From Periplaneta americana (Eukaryota > Arthropoda > Insecta > Blattodea > Blattidae), in NCBI RefSeq assembly GCF_040183065.1, contig NC_091120.1, positions 176,299,988-176,363,987 of the forward strand: a stretch of 64,000 bases of DNA, given 5' to 3'. The translations under genes and the position numbers were made by a program. The notes beneath the pieces are model-generated. The model saw only the letters and a list, made by a program, of their open reading frames with translations, was not told the DNA's origin and did not search any database. The stretch's first letter is position 1; every line of letters begins with the position of its first letter. Shown piece after piece: positions 10,821 through 21,517 of this stretch.

Positions 10821-11177
10821 TTAAAAGTGCTTAAGACCTTTGCTGGTTGATCGCTGTAGGAACCAGCAGAAATCACCCATCATGCTCGGACCGTATTGAC
10901 CCTGGTACCTGGATTCAATCGTTGATATGTCCTGATGGAACCTCTCACCATGTTCGTCACTTACAGCGCCGAGATTTTAGGGGAAAAAGTCAAGGTGTAA
11001 ATGAAGAAAGTGCAGTTTTAAAGACATGCAACAACCTAGATTCTGAAATGCTCTAAGCATGTTATATACTAGCTCAGCATAATAATTATCAGCTCGATAA
11101 TTTTCTAAAACCCTAGTTGACATTAATACAAATGTGTCCCAAGTTTCGAATTCAAGAGTACTGTTTTGACCTGACAC
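10821..11177 (-). pseudogene. Conserved transposon-like protein remnant (DEHGERFHQD)
   Basis: Minus-strand frame of 118 codons with one internal stop at 10977. It reads MSGQNSTLEFETWDTFV, CMSLKLHFLHLHLDFFP-stop, then NLGAVSDEHGERFHQDISTI and SMMGDFCWFLQ. The block LHFLxxHLDFFPxNLG(A)xSDEHGERFHQD is one I recognise from a repetitive protein family dispersed in arthropod and cnidarian genomes. I cannot name its superfamily with confidence. The stop replaces the residue expected between P and N, apparently by one base change. The remainder of the frame is open, so decay is recent or slight. It lies in lipase intron 3. Confidence 0.65.
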
Positions 11178-11242
11178 ATCATAATTAAAAATTAAAAATT
11201 TTATTTTAAAATATTTTTATTTTATTTTAAAATGTGTTAGAA

Positions 11243-11490
11243 AAAAACGGACTTCAGATCTGTAATGAGCACACACTCAAATTAGGGTCGCTACAGTTGT
11301 TTTTGTTCAGTAGCAAAATTATAATAAAATAAATAAAAATGGATCTAAATGTATTACAAATGTAAAAATAAAAAAAAAAATGTTATTATTTTGAAATTGT
11401 GACGTGATAGAGAAAACGGACTTCAGATTCCTTAATCGGCACACTCAAATTAGTGTTGGTACACTTGTTTTTGTTCATTAGCAAATTCAC
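11243..11490. repeat. Diverged direct duplication, about 170-bp period
   Basis: AACGGACTTCAGAT, CACACTCAAATTAG and TTGTTTTTGTTCA recur in order at about 11245-11310 and 11414-11485. No gene. Confidence 0.5.
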
Positions 11491-11807
11491 TGTAGACCAG
11501 TGATATGTTTGGCTCTAATTCACAAAACTGACTGCAAGTATAATATTGCAATCGTAGTTTTCTGCATGAGTGTTGGCTGCGAGTAGGTTACTATTACACA
11601 TTGAGATCCTAGACCTAGATAAGCATCGGAATTAACCATTGTTGCACTATCAAAGGATATTCTCACGTGTTTTAACATAATGTGGTTGGAATCGAACTCC
11701 AGTCATATGTGGTGAGACGCTGACAAATAACGATAAACTTTTAAGATTTCAGTATTATGAAACTACATTTCCATGTTCATCGGGAGAAATACAGATTACA
11801 ATTACGA

Positions 11808-13294
11808 GTATATATATAATTTGAACTGGTAATAGAAATTACGGGAAAACGGCTGAACGGATTTTAATGAGTGACCCCTCATTTTCATGCCTGGCATCCA
11901 AAGTTTTTCGGAAAAGTAGTAGTTTTCACTGAAATGTCAATTTTCCTACATAATTTTCCTATTTTCCAAAATCCATCTATTGTCAGTTTTGAGAACTAAT
12001 TTTATTCAATCACGGCCGACTTGATTGAATTTCAGAACAAAACACACACTACAATAAACAATAGGCTATTACACGAAGGCCATGACCTGTAGGATTGCCG
12101 ACACATTTAGAGCTCAATTCAATTTGTTATTAAAAACTGATTCTGCAGTGTATAATTTTCTGAGTACAGCTGTGTATTGGGTATTCAAATCTACGAAACT
12201 TGAGGTGGTTTGATGACATTATTACCATTAGAAATTAAATATTATTACAGTTAATATCATGATGCATCTATTTTTCATTAATTGTACATAATATTGATGC
12301 TATATTGATGACATGAAAGTGAAACGTTTTGAGGTTATGTAAGTAAATGTAGAGAATATCTTAATTTAGATCTTCATTTCTATAATTTACTGAGTGGCTG
12401 CTATATATAACTACAAAACTTAAGTAAGATAATAATATTGTTATTAAAAATCAAATATTTTTATACTTATTAACCAGTGAGGTTGGATCTTTTTCATACA
12501 CTTAATGGCGGTGTAGTGTAGATATTGATATGTGTAATTGTCTTCAGTATTGGCTCGAGAGAGCGCAAAAATTACAGTTTCTAAGGAAAGATCAAAAGGT
12601 ATTACTTACTGATAAAATAAGAGGCCTAGAAAATTTTGTAGTCTCCAGATCATTTCAGCAAGATCTCTTAGTAGGATAAAATGATTTTACGCTCTACATT
12701 TCAAGTTCTACATGCAGCAGCTATACGAAAATGCTATTGTTCGAAAGCTAAGCAAACCTGACATTTTTTTAACTTTTGCCTACAATCCACAATGACCTGA
12801 AATAGCTACTGCTATCGTCCTGACATTGATACTTGCGTTTTCGCGTTGAAACTCAAAAACTGAAGTTGGATAGGTTCAAGAAAAAGTATTTGCCCTAAAA
12901 AAATCCATTCAGAGGGAGTATGTTTCATTATTATGGAAGCAAATAACTACAAAAAAGACAAGTATTCTTCATTGAAAATAAAACTGAAAAATTTTTATTT
13001 AAACGTCTAACGAACTTTTGCCTCAATCCACAATGACCTGAAATAGCTACTGCTATCATCCTGACATTGATACTTGCGTCTTCGCGTTGAAACTCAAAAA
13101 TTGAAGTTGGATAGGTTCAAGAAAAAGTATTTGGCCTAAAAAAAAATCCATTCAGAGGGAGTATGTTTCATTATTATGGAAGCAAATAACTAAAAAAAAG
13201 ACAAGTATTCTTCATTGAAAATAAATCTGAAAAATTTTTATTTAAACGTCTAACGAACTTAGTTTGCAGCAGCATTTGCTGCACAAGCCACTAG
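11808..13294 (+). mobile_element. Non-autonomous Helitron (copy 1)
   Basis: The 3' end shows the Helitron terminus: a hairpin GCAGCATTTGCTGC (13269-13282), a short spacer ACAAGCCA, then CTAG immediately before T. The 5' end (TATATATAATTTGAACTGG) matches copy 2 at 53802, which begins with the canonical TC after A; here the first two bases have decayed. The family motif GGGAAAACGGCTGAACGGAT follows the 5' end in both copies. No Rep/helicase coding. Contains an internal tandem duplication. Confidence 0.82.
12773..13257. repeat. Internal tandem duplication of the Helitron, about 243-bp unit
   Basis: TTTTGCCTACAATCCACAAT at 12773 recurs as TTTTGCCTCAATCCACAATG at 13016, and the two ~243-bp units are about 95% alike up to AACGTCTAACGAACTT. 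Copy 2 of the Helitron has a single unit, so this is a copy-specific expansion. Confidence 0.85.
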
Positions 13295-13659
13295 TAAGTA
13301 ATAATAATATTAATATTGTTATGATCTTTAACATGTACCATATTTGTAATTAAATGCCAGTGTTACACTACTCTTTGCGTCTCATTGTCAGCTTGAATGC
13401 CACGATGTTTTTCCCCTCCGGCACGTGTCACCGCCCCCAGACGTGTTTATTGTTGGTGGAGTAGTTCATTAAATTCCCGACTGAGAGCGCACGATCGATA
13501 GTGCCCTGGTGACAGCTGCCTTGTTTTGATGGCTCTTGAATTGTTAAAAATGCTTAAAAATTGCTTGGGGTGTTTAACTGCGTCGAATCAATATGTCTCC
13601 ACGTTGTTTTACGAAATGCGCAGTTACGTCACATTTGTCACGTATAAAGATTTAGTTTT

Positions 13660-14517
13660 AATTAACTAGACTAGATAGAACTATAAATGATTGGAATGAC
13701 CTACCTGCAGCGGTCTTTGAGGGCTGTCCTTCCTTAAGGAGATTCAAGAATAATTTAAAAAGTTGTATATAAAGTGAAAATTAAAATTAAGGTGACATTC
13801 AACATTTAATTTTTTTAAGGTGACATGTATTTATCTAGGCTGACGAGCTTACTTCCTTGTTTTGAATTGTAAATTATATAAAACTAGCGTGTAAGAGGGC
13901 CTTAGACTAGAAATAGACTAGAAATGTTTAGTTTAAATGTAGTTCTGTTTATAAGTATGCATAAGGATGTAATTATTTGACTTATTTGAACTGTTGTATC
14001 AGTGAAGCGAGGTGAATCAGTGAAGTTATGGTTTTACAGTGCAGTGAACAGTTCCGATCAGTGATAATTTATAGCGTCAATGAAATGTGTTCTATAGTGT
14101 CAGTGAAATGTGTTACAGAGTGTCAGTGAAATGTGTGCTAAAGTGTCAGTGAAATGCGTCATAGTGCCACTACAGGGAATGAGATGAGAGTAAAGTGAAA
14201 GACTATTGAAACTTATGTAGGACCTATACATAATTATGTAGGTTGTATTGTAAAATTAGGTATTTTATTTTATGTTTTATTATTATTGTGTTAAATTGTA
14301 TTGTGTATTATTATTGTATTGTGTGTAAAATTGTATATGTGTTGTAAAATTGTATTGTGTATTGTAAATTTTATTGTGTATTGGTTATCATTTTATTGTG
14401 TATTGTTAATATTGTATATACCACTGCCACCGGGTGCTTGCCCACTTGCAGTGTAAATACATACATACATACATACATACATACATACATACATACATAC
14501 ATACATACATACATACA

Positions 14518-14546
<29 letters not shown>
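13660..14546 (+). mobile_element. LINE 3' end with (ATAC)n tail
   Basis: Starts with the C-terminal codons of a LINE reverse transcriptase (13677-13772, RTINDWNDLPAAVFEGCPSL, then RRFKNNLKSCI and stop). The RTxxxWNxLP...SLxxFK pattern is typical of CR1/jockey-like ends. A long 3' UTR follows with short repeats (CAGTGAAATGTGT about 14060-14160), then CACTTGCAGTGTAAATACAT and the microsatellite tail. 5' truncated. Confidence 0.75.
14457..14546. repeat. (ATAC)n microsatellite
   Basis: About 22 uninterrupted tetranucleotide units at the 3' end of the LINE fragment. The in-frame threonine/histidine-rich reading here is a by-product. Confidence 0.95.
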
Positions 14547-14548
<2 letters not shown>

Positions 14549-14559
14549 GACTTATTTTC

Positions 14560-15160
14560 GAAACAACGTCTTCAGTCTGTATAATAATGTATTGCTTTCA
14601 TTCTGGGGCATGTACAATTTCAACAACTACAGTTGTAGTTATTAAACTATTCCAAATTTAGTTTACTAATACAAAATTATTACCCACACTTTAAAATATT
14701 GCCGCACTACCAGAATGGCTATAATAAAGTAAGTTGTACTGTTCTCCAACCAGGAGATTAACCGTGAAAGGAATGTGCTTACTATTGCGTCATCTATTGG
14801 AGCGAAGTAGATGAATAATATTACCGTTATAACGTCAGTTTAAAAACATGCGCTCTCCTGCATATGTTATTTCCTGTATGGAGAAATTAAAAGACCAGGA
14901 GATTAACAGTTATCTTAATTTTGTAACTGTGATATTATAAGTATGTGTGTATCAGTGTTCTCATTTGTACTATGAGAGTTAGCCAATGGAGATGCGTGTA
15001 CCCACGTGTGTGACCTTATGATATCGTATAACATCAGCATTCATTCACAGCATTGCTCCGCTGCGTCTCATTCCCCTGAGACTTTCTCGTGGTTGGAGTA
15101 CAGTAAAGTGTGAGTTAATAGGTTTGTTTCAGCACTTCCTGCTCATGCGCAGTAGCTCAA
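14560..15160. other. Unassigned intron sequence
   Basis: ACCAGGAGATTAAC occurs twice (about 14750 and 14897) in direct orientation. Otherwise nothing recognisable. Confidence 0.3.
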
Positions 15161-15165
15161 TGTGC

Positions 15166-15615
15166 GTTCCAACAAGACTAGAACTGATTTCGAATCAATT
15201 CTGAATTCCCAGTTCCTGTTCCAAAGTGCTTTAAAACTAGTTCGGAACGAGTGAAATTGGTTCTCGACAAAGAGCAGAACTGGGAATTCTGAACTGTTGA
15301 CGCATGCGTAGATGGTTTAATCTGAAGTTACGGTTAAAATGTTTCGAGACTAGGCATGTTAAAATTATAAAAAAAAAAATAGTCGATCATGAGTAATTTG
15401 GAAGGTGATAGTGATATATTTTATGACGAATAAAGTTTGGAAGATGAATATAATTTTAATGTGAGAAGAAACTCCGAAGGCCGAGAAAGAACAGTTAAAG
15501 AAACTTTCCAACAACGTAAAATTACGAACTAGTTCCGACATCGTACACAACTGGCGCATGCGTCGAAAGAAGTTTGGTATTAGTTCGGAAAGCGTTCTGA
15601 ATTGCTTGCTGGAAC
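15166..15615. mobile_element. MITE with GTTCCAACAAG / CTTGCTGGAAC ends
   Basis: Ends GTTCCAACAAGACTAGA and CGTTCTGAATTGCTTGCTGGAAC are imperfectly inverted. Several GCGCATGCG-type palindromes (15306, 15551) lie inside. A sequence with the same GTTCCAACAA and GCATGCGCA motifs is at 62350-62560. PIF/Harbinger-like is a guess; the target duplication is not clear. Confidence 0.5.
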
Positions 15616-15639
15616 AAACCTAATATTATATAAATCTCG

Positions 15640-15813
15640 CTTTCAGGTAGTAGCTCCCTGTAAAGCAGGTTTGGATAATTTCAAGGAAAAATTGTTCCGG
15701 AGTCGGGTATCGATCCCGGGACCTTTCGCACTCACAGTTGAGTTCTGGCGTATTGTCAGCTCATGTGAGTTGTGTGGCAATAAAAGAAAAAATTGTGACG
15801 GTGTCGTGTATAG
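15640..15813. mobile_element. tRNA-like SINE fragment (family B), 5' neighbour of the RTE end
   Basis: Contains TCAGGTAGTAGCTCCCTGTA, then the inverted tRNA-like box ATTGTTCCGGAGTCGGGTAT, then GCACTCACAGTTGAGTTCTG and AATTGTGACGGTGTCGTGTA. The same blocks occur at 16700-16877 and at 51210-51835. Confidence 0.7.
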
Positions 15814-16535
15814 TGTAAATCCCGAAAAGACAAAGTATATGATTATGTCTCGTGACCAGAATATTGTACGAAATGGAAATATAAAAATTGGAGATTTATC
15901 CTTCGAAGAGGTGGAAAAATTCAAATATCTTGGAGCAACAGTAACAAATATAAATGACACTCGGGAGGAAATTAAACGCAGAATAAATATGGGAAATGCG
16001 TGTTATTATTCGGTTGAGAAGCTCTTATCATCCAGTCTGCTGTCCAAAAATCTGAAAGTTAGAATTTATAAAACAGTTATATTACCGGTTCTTCTGTATG
16101 GTTGTGAAACTTGGACTCTCACTCTGAGAGAGGAACATAGGTTAAGGGTGTTTAAGAATAAGGTGCTTAGGAAAATATTTGGGGCTAAGCGGGATGAAGT
16201 TACAGGAGAATGGAGAAAGTTACACAACACAGAACTGCACGCATTGTATTCACCTGACATAATTAGGAACTTAAAATCCAGACGTTTGAGATGGGCAGGG
16301 CATATAGCACGTATGGGCGAACCAGAAATGCATATAGAGTGTTAGTTGGGAGACCGGAGGGAAAAAGACCTTTAGGGAGGCCGAGTAGATGGGAGGATAA
16401 TATTAAAATGGATTTGAGGGAGGTGGGGTATGATGATAGAGACTGGATTAATCTTGCACAGGATAGGGGCCGATGGCGGGCTTATGTGAGGGCGGCAATG
16501 AACCTTCGGGTTCCTTAAAAGCCATTTGTAAGTAA
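15814..16535 (+). pseudogene. RTE-like LINE reverse transcriptase C-terminus (copy with one frameshift)
   Basis: Reads NPEKTKYMIMSRDQNIVRNG, FKYLGATVTNINDTREEI, KVRIYKTVILPVLLYGCETW, then SRRLRWAGHIARMGE. After a one-base frameshift near 16320 it continues RNAYRVLVGRPEGKRPLGRP, DLREVGYDDRDWINLAQDRG and AMNLRVP-stop. KYLGxxV, LYGxExW and RWxGHxxRM are the usual post-catalytic landmarks of RTE-type endonuclease/reverse transcriptases. The YADD catalytic block is missing (5' truncated). The open frame that begins at 15602 starts inside SINE sequence, so its N-terminus is chimeric and not natural. Confidence 0.85.
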
Positions 16536-16545
16536 GTCGTTTATA

Positions 16546-16622
16546 GTTCCTGGGGTAGCTCAGTCGGTAGAGCGTTCGCGCGCTAAGCGAAGGGTCCCGG
16601 GATCGATACCCGGCTCCGGAAC
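16546..16622 (+). mobile_element. tRNA-like SINE head (family B, unit 1)
   Basis: A 77-nt near-complete cloverleaf. The acceptor GTTCCTG pairs with CCGGAAC except one position; D arm TAGCTCAGTCGGTAGAGC; anticodon stem TTCGC/GCGAA with loop GCGCTAA; T arm CCGGGATCGATACCCGG. Loop position 33 is C rather than T, there is no stand-alone tRNA context, and it is followed by SINE body, so it is called a SINE head rather than a tRNA gene. Confidence 0.75.
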
Positions 16623-16800
16623 AATTTTTCCTTTAAATCATCCAATATATAATACTTTCGTTACTCGAGGTACGTTAACAGAAAGCCACAATTTAAAGTC
16701 GCACAGTATTTGTGTGCACTCGCAGTTGAGGTCTGGCGTCTTGTCAGCTCATGTGAGTTGTATGGCTGTAAAAGGAAAAATTGTGACGGTGTCGTGTATG

Positions 16801-16877
16801 GTTCCTGGGGTAGCTCAGTCGGTAGAGCGTTCGCGCGCTAAGCGAAGGGTCCCGAGATCGATACCCGGCTCCGGAAC
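16801..16877 (+). mobile_element. tRNA-like SINE head (family B, unit 2)
   Basis: Nearly identical to unit 1 (one change, GATCGATACC context CCGAG). It is preceded by body sequence GCACTCGCAGTTGAGGTCTG to GGTGTCGTGTATG (16720-16800), which also precedes the RTE end at 15730-15813. The two units therefore form a body-plus-head tandem. Confidence 0.75.
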
Positions 16878-17404
16878 AATTTTTTCTTGAAATTATCCAA
16901 ACCTAATATTATTATTTCAAACAACTTATTATTTGGTAGACTGGAGATCTACTCTTCTATTAATAAATCATATATCCGAAAATGAATAAATGTCGAGATA
17001 AATAAATTAAAAGTCAATTAATGAAAAAAAAATGAATACAACAAGTAATACATAAATATAAAAAAAAAAATATGTGTAAAGGTAAATTCAGCCCCATGAT
17101 GGGCCAAATTGGCCCAGAAGTTTACGAGAGGTTTAGATTCCTTTTTAAAAACATTCGGCATTTAATGGTAGTAGGGATTTCAGTTCTACATGCCTGCCGC
17201 CTTTACCCCCAAGAAAATGCTCCTGGTACTCACCTCTGTTACAGGCTGAGTAAACAAAAAGATGTATAACTATGTGAGTAAGAGTATGTAAATAAGTAGG
17301 TGAATGGATGGACTGAGAATTAAACAGGCGAGTTGTTTCATGAAAAGAAAAACACTGAAATAAATTGGGAAAGGAGTAAGTAACACAAAAAGCGTTATAA
17401 ATCA

Positions 17405-18283
17405 AGGTGTTAGATAGGGGTTCTCGTTGTAGCCCACGTTGTTTAATATAATTATATACACGACATCATTAAGAGATGGAAAAGTGAAATTAAAGACAAC
17501 TTTATATTAATAATATACAAACCAATACTCGTCTTTAAGCTGATTATCAGGTTTTAATATCAAGTATGGAAGATAACTTACAAACAGCACTATAAAAACT
17601 GGATATAACGGCGAGAAAATATTAGAGAGAAAAAAAAAGGTAAAAGCCTTTGTAGAAAAACATCTTGTAAGAAGTAAAATAGTGATAATTGATAAAATAG
17701 TAGAACAGGTGATTAATTTCAACTACTTGGCCTGCAGTGTGGGATATGCAAAAGAACAGAAAATTAATGAGAATCTGCAAAGATTCCAACAAATATGTGG
17801 CACTTTAAGGTAAACTCTATTCGGTAAAGTCAAACACTACTGAAGTTCTATAGTGTAATGGCAATACCAGCTTTCTTGTACGGCTCTGAATGATGGACAC
17901 TTACAAATGATCAGATTGGAAGCAGCTGAAATGCGTTTCTTACGAGCAGTGGTAGGATGTTGGCTTATTGATCATAGACGAAGTGAAAATATACGAAAAA
18001 AACTACAAATACAGTTGAAGATATTATTTCTAAAATAAGGAATTACCAGATAAGATGGAGGGAGCGTGTAGAAAGAACGAATGAAGAACAGTTTTGGATT
18101 ACCTCAGAAGCAAAAAAGACATGTAAATGAAGGAGAGAACAATTTTTACGATATTTTAAACTTTCAAGAATGTAGTGCAGGTATCAATTGTAATATTTCA
18201 GGTTTGAGCGTTTTAATGTAGTCTACATGTTAGTTTAACAGATAACTTCGGGAATCCGGAACAGGCCAGATGCCTATTCATTG

Positions 18284-18325
<42 letters not shown>
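17405..18325 (+). pseudogene. Degenerate RTE-like reverse transcriptase, (GAT)n tail
   Basis: Decayed frames read PTLFNI, VEQVINFNYLACSVGY, TLFGKV and RLEAAEMRFLRAVVG, the C-terminal half of a different RTE-like family from the GTAA-tailed one. There are many stops and shifts. A (GATGAT)n tract at 18286-18325 ends the element. Confidence 0.7.
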
Positions 18326-18636
18326 GCGGTGAAAAATAAAAGGGAATTAGTGGAAAATTAATAAATGAATAAAAATTATTTAGGTAATAGTTCGATGAGT
18401 GAATGAGTGAATATCAGAGTGTGTTGAAGTAGATGGACGGCAGGACGGGTGGACAACACAACTTTCAGATAAGCAGATATTCGTACAGATATTCATATAT
18501 AGGCAGTCAGAGATACATACAGACATCAGACATTCAATGAGATACTAATAGGCATGTAGGGAGACATTTATATAGATATTCATATAACAGGATTTCTGGA
18601 ATTACTCGTGTTTTCAGCTATCATTATATAATCCGT

Positions 18637-19765
18637 GGTAAGAATAAACATGAGTATATAGTATATACTGGACTTTTTTTTAGTATATACTCTTGTTAGT
18701 AAGAATAAAAACATTTGAGTACCTACTCATTTTTGATTACATGCTCATAACATGACAGCATAGTAGAATGTACTCAAGTGTTCATCTTGTACAGAATATA
18801 TACTCATGCTTGATAAGAATAAAAGCTAGTATATTCTCATATTTATAAGTTCGTTCTCATGTTATTCTGAGTATGGTTTGTAGCAGGCTCAATTCTGAAT
18901 ATTTGTTGATTTTTGTTCAGTTTAAAGTTAAATAAAAGAAAAATGGCAGAATTTATGAACGATTTAGTACTTCATGGAAAAATATAGAAAAAGACGTGAA
19001 CTTCAGAAGCCTTTAACGCTTCACAGAAGTGAATGTGAAAAAAGTTAAACACGTATTTGTTATTCATAAAAAATATAACCTATAAAAATATGAATGGCTA
19101 TCAAATTATAAGGTTAGATTGTATTCTTAAATATAATTAATAATTACAGTTTATTTTGTAAAATTTGAATTGCAAAATGCAATTACATGTAACTTTAAAT
19201 TATATATAACTCTCTATAATAAAAAATAGAATTAGCATAACTGGAATTCTAGAAATAGATTGTAATCTCTATCCAACATCCCGTAATAACGATTTCCCAG
19301 TTGTTTCCTGTTTATTAACGTCACTTATTTGATTCACTCTCTCTTTCATGTTTATTTATTTATTCATTTATGTATTTACTTATTTATTTGTTTATTTAAT
19401 TAATTTATTTACTTAATTAATTAATTAATTAATTTGTTTGTTTATTTACTTATTTATTTATTTACTTATTTATTTATTATTTTATAAAAAGCAAAACACA
19501 AACCACTACAGCATGCGGATAGCATGTGAAAGTCTATAAAAAAAACTGAGCATCACGGTGCAATGTGGTCAAAGAGGATAGGTAACACGAGTACATACTA
19601 ACTTTTAAACGATCAAGAAGGCTGTAGAGTATATTCGCGTTAGGTAGAATGTCTTTATTCTTACGAATATGAGTATGTTCTAGTGGTTGCGAGTATATAA
19701 TCACAGGAAGTGCTCATACTCAAAAGTATAAACTTGAGAAAGTACTTAAGCTTTATTCTTACTAT
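18637..19765. mobile_element. Foldback element with TAAGAATAAA ends
   Basis: GGTAAGAATAAACATGAGTA at the left is inverted at the right as AGCTTTATTCTTACTA. Several subterminal copies of GATAAGAATAAAAG and ATACTCAT motifs occur inside both ends. Non-coding; AT simple repeats occupy the middle. Confidence 0.5.
19345..19487. repeat. (TTTA)n / (TTAA)n low-complexity tract
   Basis: Interrupted TTTA and TTAA tetranucleotides over about 140 bp inside the foldback element. Confidence 0.9.
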
Positions 19766-19928
19766 CTAATGTCTGCATTTACCTATAAAATGGAATGGCG
19801 TAGGTAAAGTCGCTGCATTGTACCTGCTGATTTAATGATTTGTTGACAGACGCGAAAATTACTCACAAATTACAATAGGCGTAACCCAAATGACTTACTG
19901 ACGCGTCAAACACACATACTAAAAATAA

Positions 19929-20955
19929 TAGTGTTTCTCAAACTATGGTCCGCGGACCACCTGTGTTCCTCGAGGTATGGCCTTATGGCCCTTCAAAAAA
20001 GACAGAAGAAAAAATAAAATTCAAACGAATTGCATATCACACTATAGCTGAAAATCTCAGAGTTTGTAAATGACACATGGCAATCGCCTTTCACTTTTTC
20101 CCCCAGTACTGACATTTTATAAAATTTATTTACCCTAACCGTCTATCGCCTACCCACTCTACTCTCAGCAACAAAAAAGGGATTTAAAGCACTATGAACG
20201 TGGTGTTTCTCGCCTTCTTTTCCGTGCACATCTGGCGCTGTGCCTGTAACCCAGCTAGGGACCACTCGAGTTCATAACAGGACCAAAGTACCGAACCTTT
20301 TCATGCATTTATGACTTTCTTAATAGTTTTTTTTGCCGACACCCAGTGTGCACATTCAAATGGTCACGTACTGTACGTCGTACACCAATAATAGAACATG
20401 AAAAATTGCATCTTTACTTGTTGAAAATCGGGCATGTTTCTGCATTATTTTTTTTATTTCTGTTTTTACAAATGACGATATAAGAAATTTTCTTCTATTA
20501 ACATTAACTTAATTAGTTAATACTAATATAAAATTAATTGAATTAAATTAATTTTAATTTATTTCTACATTAAAATGTAACTATACTGGTATTAAAATAC
20601 GCTACTTAAGTGATAAGTCCCGCGCCGTGGCGTAGCGGTCTAAGGCATCCTACCTAGGACTCGCGTTACGGAATGCGCGCTGGTTCGATTCCTCATGGGG
20701 GAAGAAATTTTCTCATGAAATTTCGGCCAGTGTATGGGACCGGTGCCCACCCAGCATCGTGATGCACTTGGGGAGCTACGATAGGTAGCGAAATCCGGTT
20801 GCGAATACCACCTATAACGGCTGAGGGGATCATCGTGCTAACCACACGATACCTCCATTCTGGTTGGATGATCGTCCACCTCTGCTTCGGCATGTGGGCG
20901 TGAGGCCAGCAGCCGGCTGGTCGGTCTAGGCCCTTCACGGGCTGTAGCGCCACGG

Positions 20956-21028
<73 letters not shown>

Positions 21029-21152
21029 TTGTTATTATTATTATTACTTAAGTGATAAATTTGCTTTCGAAGGGAACAAGAGTAAGGTGGTCCGCGGAAC
21101 TGCTCTGACTTTAAAAAGTGGTCCCCACTTCAGAAAAGTTTGAGAAACGCTG
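19929..21152. mobile_element. hAT-type MITE carrying a SINE
   Basis: The left end AGTGTTTCTCAAACTATGGT plus CCGCGGACC is inverted at the right as GGTCCGCGG ... AGTTTGAGAAACGCTG. CAGTGTTTCTCAAACT-like ends are typical of hAT (Charlie-like) elements. The 8-bp duplication is not clear. A family A SINE is inserted inside at 20617-21045. The right end lies only about 130 bp from lipase exon 3. Confidence 0.75.
20617..21045 (+). mobile_element. Full-length tRNA-derived SINE (family A) with (ATT)n tail
   Basis: The head has A box GGCGTAGCGGTCTAAGG and B box GGTTCGATTCC. The body contains CCAGTGTATGGGACCGGTGC, ATCGTGATGCACTTGGGGAG, GGATGATCGTCCACCTCTGC and GTAGCGCCACGG, then (ATT)n. It is flanked by a perfect 13-bp target duplication ACTTAAGTGATAA (20604-20616, 21046-21058), showing L1-type retroposition and recent insertion. 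Other copies: 10321-10486, 49570-49910, 50897-51184. Confidence 0.95.
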
Positions 21153-21279
21153 TAATAAAGGATTGCGTGACTCATACGTTAGATAAAGAACGAGTGAATG
21201 AATTAGCGTAATGATAAAAGAGAAAATGAATTAAAATTAATGAACGAATGAAAAGATAACACATTAACTTATAATTCAC

Positions 21280-21394
21280 CTGAAGTCCCAAAACCTGTAG
21301 TCATCTGGATCCAGGGACACGTGAGCCCTGGAATAAGTGTTCCCTCTGGCGTTTCCCAGCCACACATCGAACCCCAAGTCCGCCAGGAGCAGAG
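21280..21394 (-). CDS. Acid lipase exon 3
   Basis: Encodes the end of codon 98 to the start of codon 136: [51 protein letters not shown] is a near-invariant block of acid lipases just before the nucleophile elbow. The acceptor is CTCTTGTGTGCAG and the donor is TTCAG|GTGAAT. The exon is 115 nt, entering in phase 1 and leaving in phase 2. The AG left over at the donor joins with C of exon 4 to make Ser136, giving FWDFSFHEMG, the expected family sequence. The 68-bp satellite starts about 125 bp upstream of this acceptor. Confidence 0.95.
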
Positions 21395-21517
21395 CTGCAC
21401 ACAAGAGAGCATAAAGTGTCGGATGATTTTCAATTTTCACGACTACAATAAATAGCGTTTTCCAATGTTGGGACAAGACACCACCGTCACCAGAAAAAAA
21501 ATCAAAGGTGTACGTAT

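Noticed and set aside
15602..16345. 247-codon open frame as a gene
   Set aside because: The first part is SINE sequence and the rest is a frameshifted RTE C-terminus; a chance fusion.
16546..16877. Two genuine tRNA genes
   Set aside because: Cloverleaves are good, but loop position 33 is C, a mismatch lies in the acceptor stem, and the units are embedded in a repeated SINE body found elsewhere.
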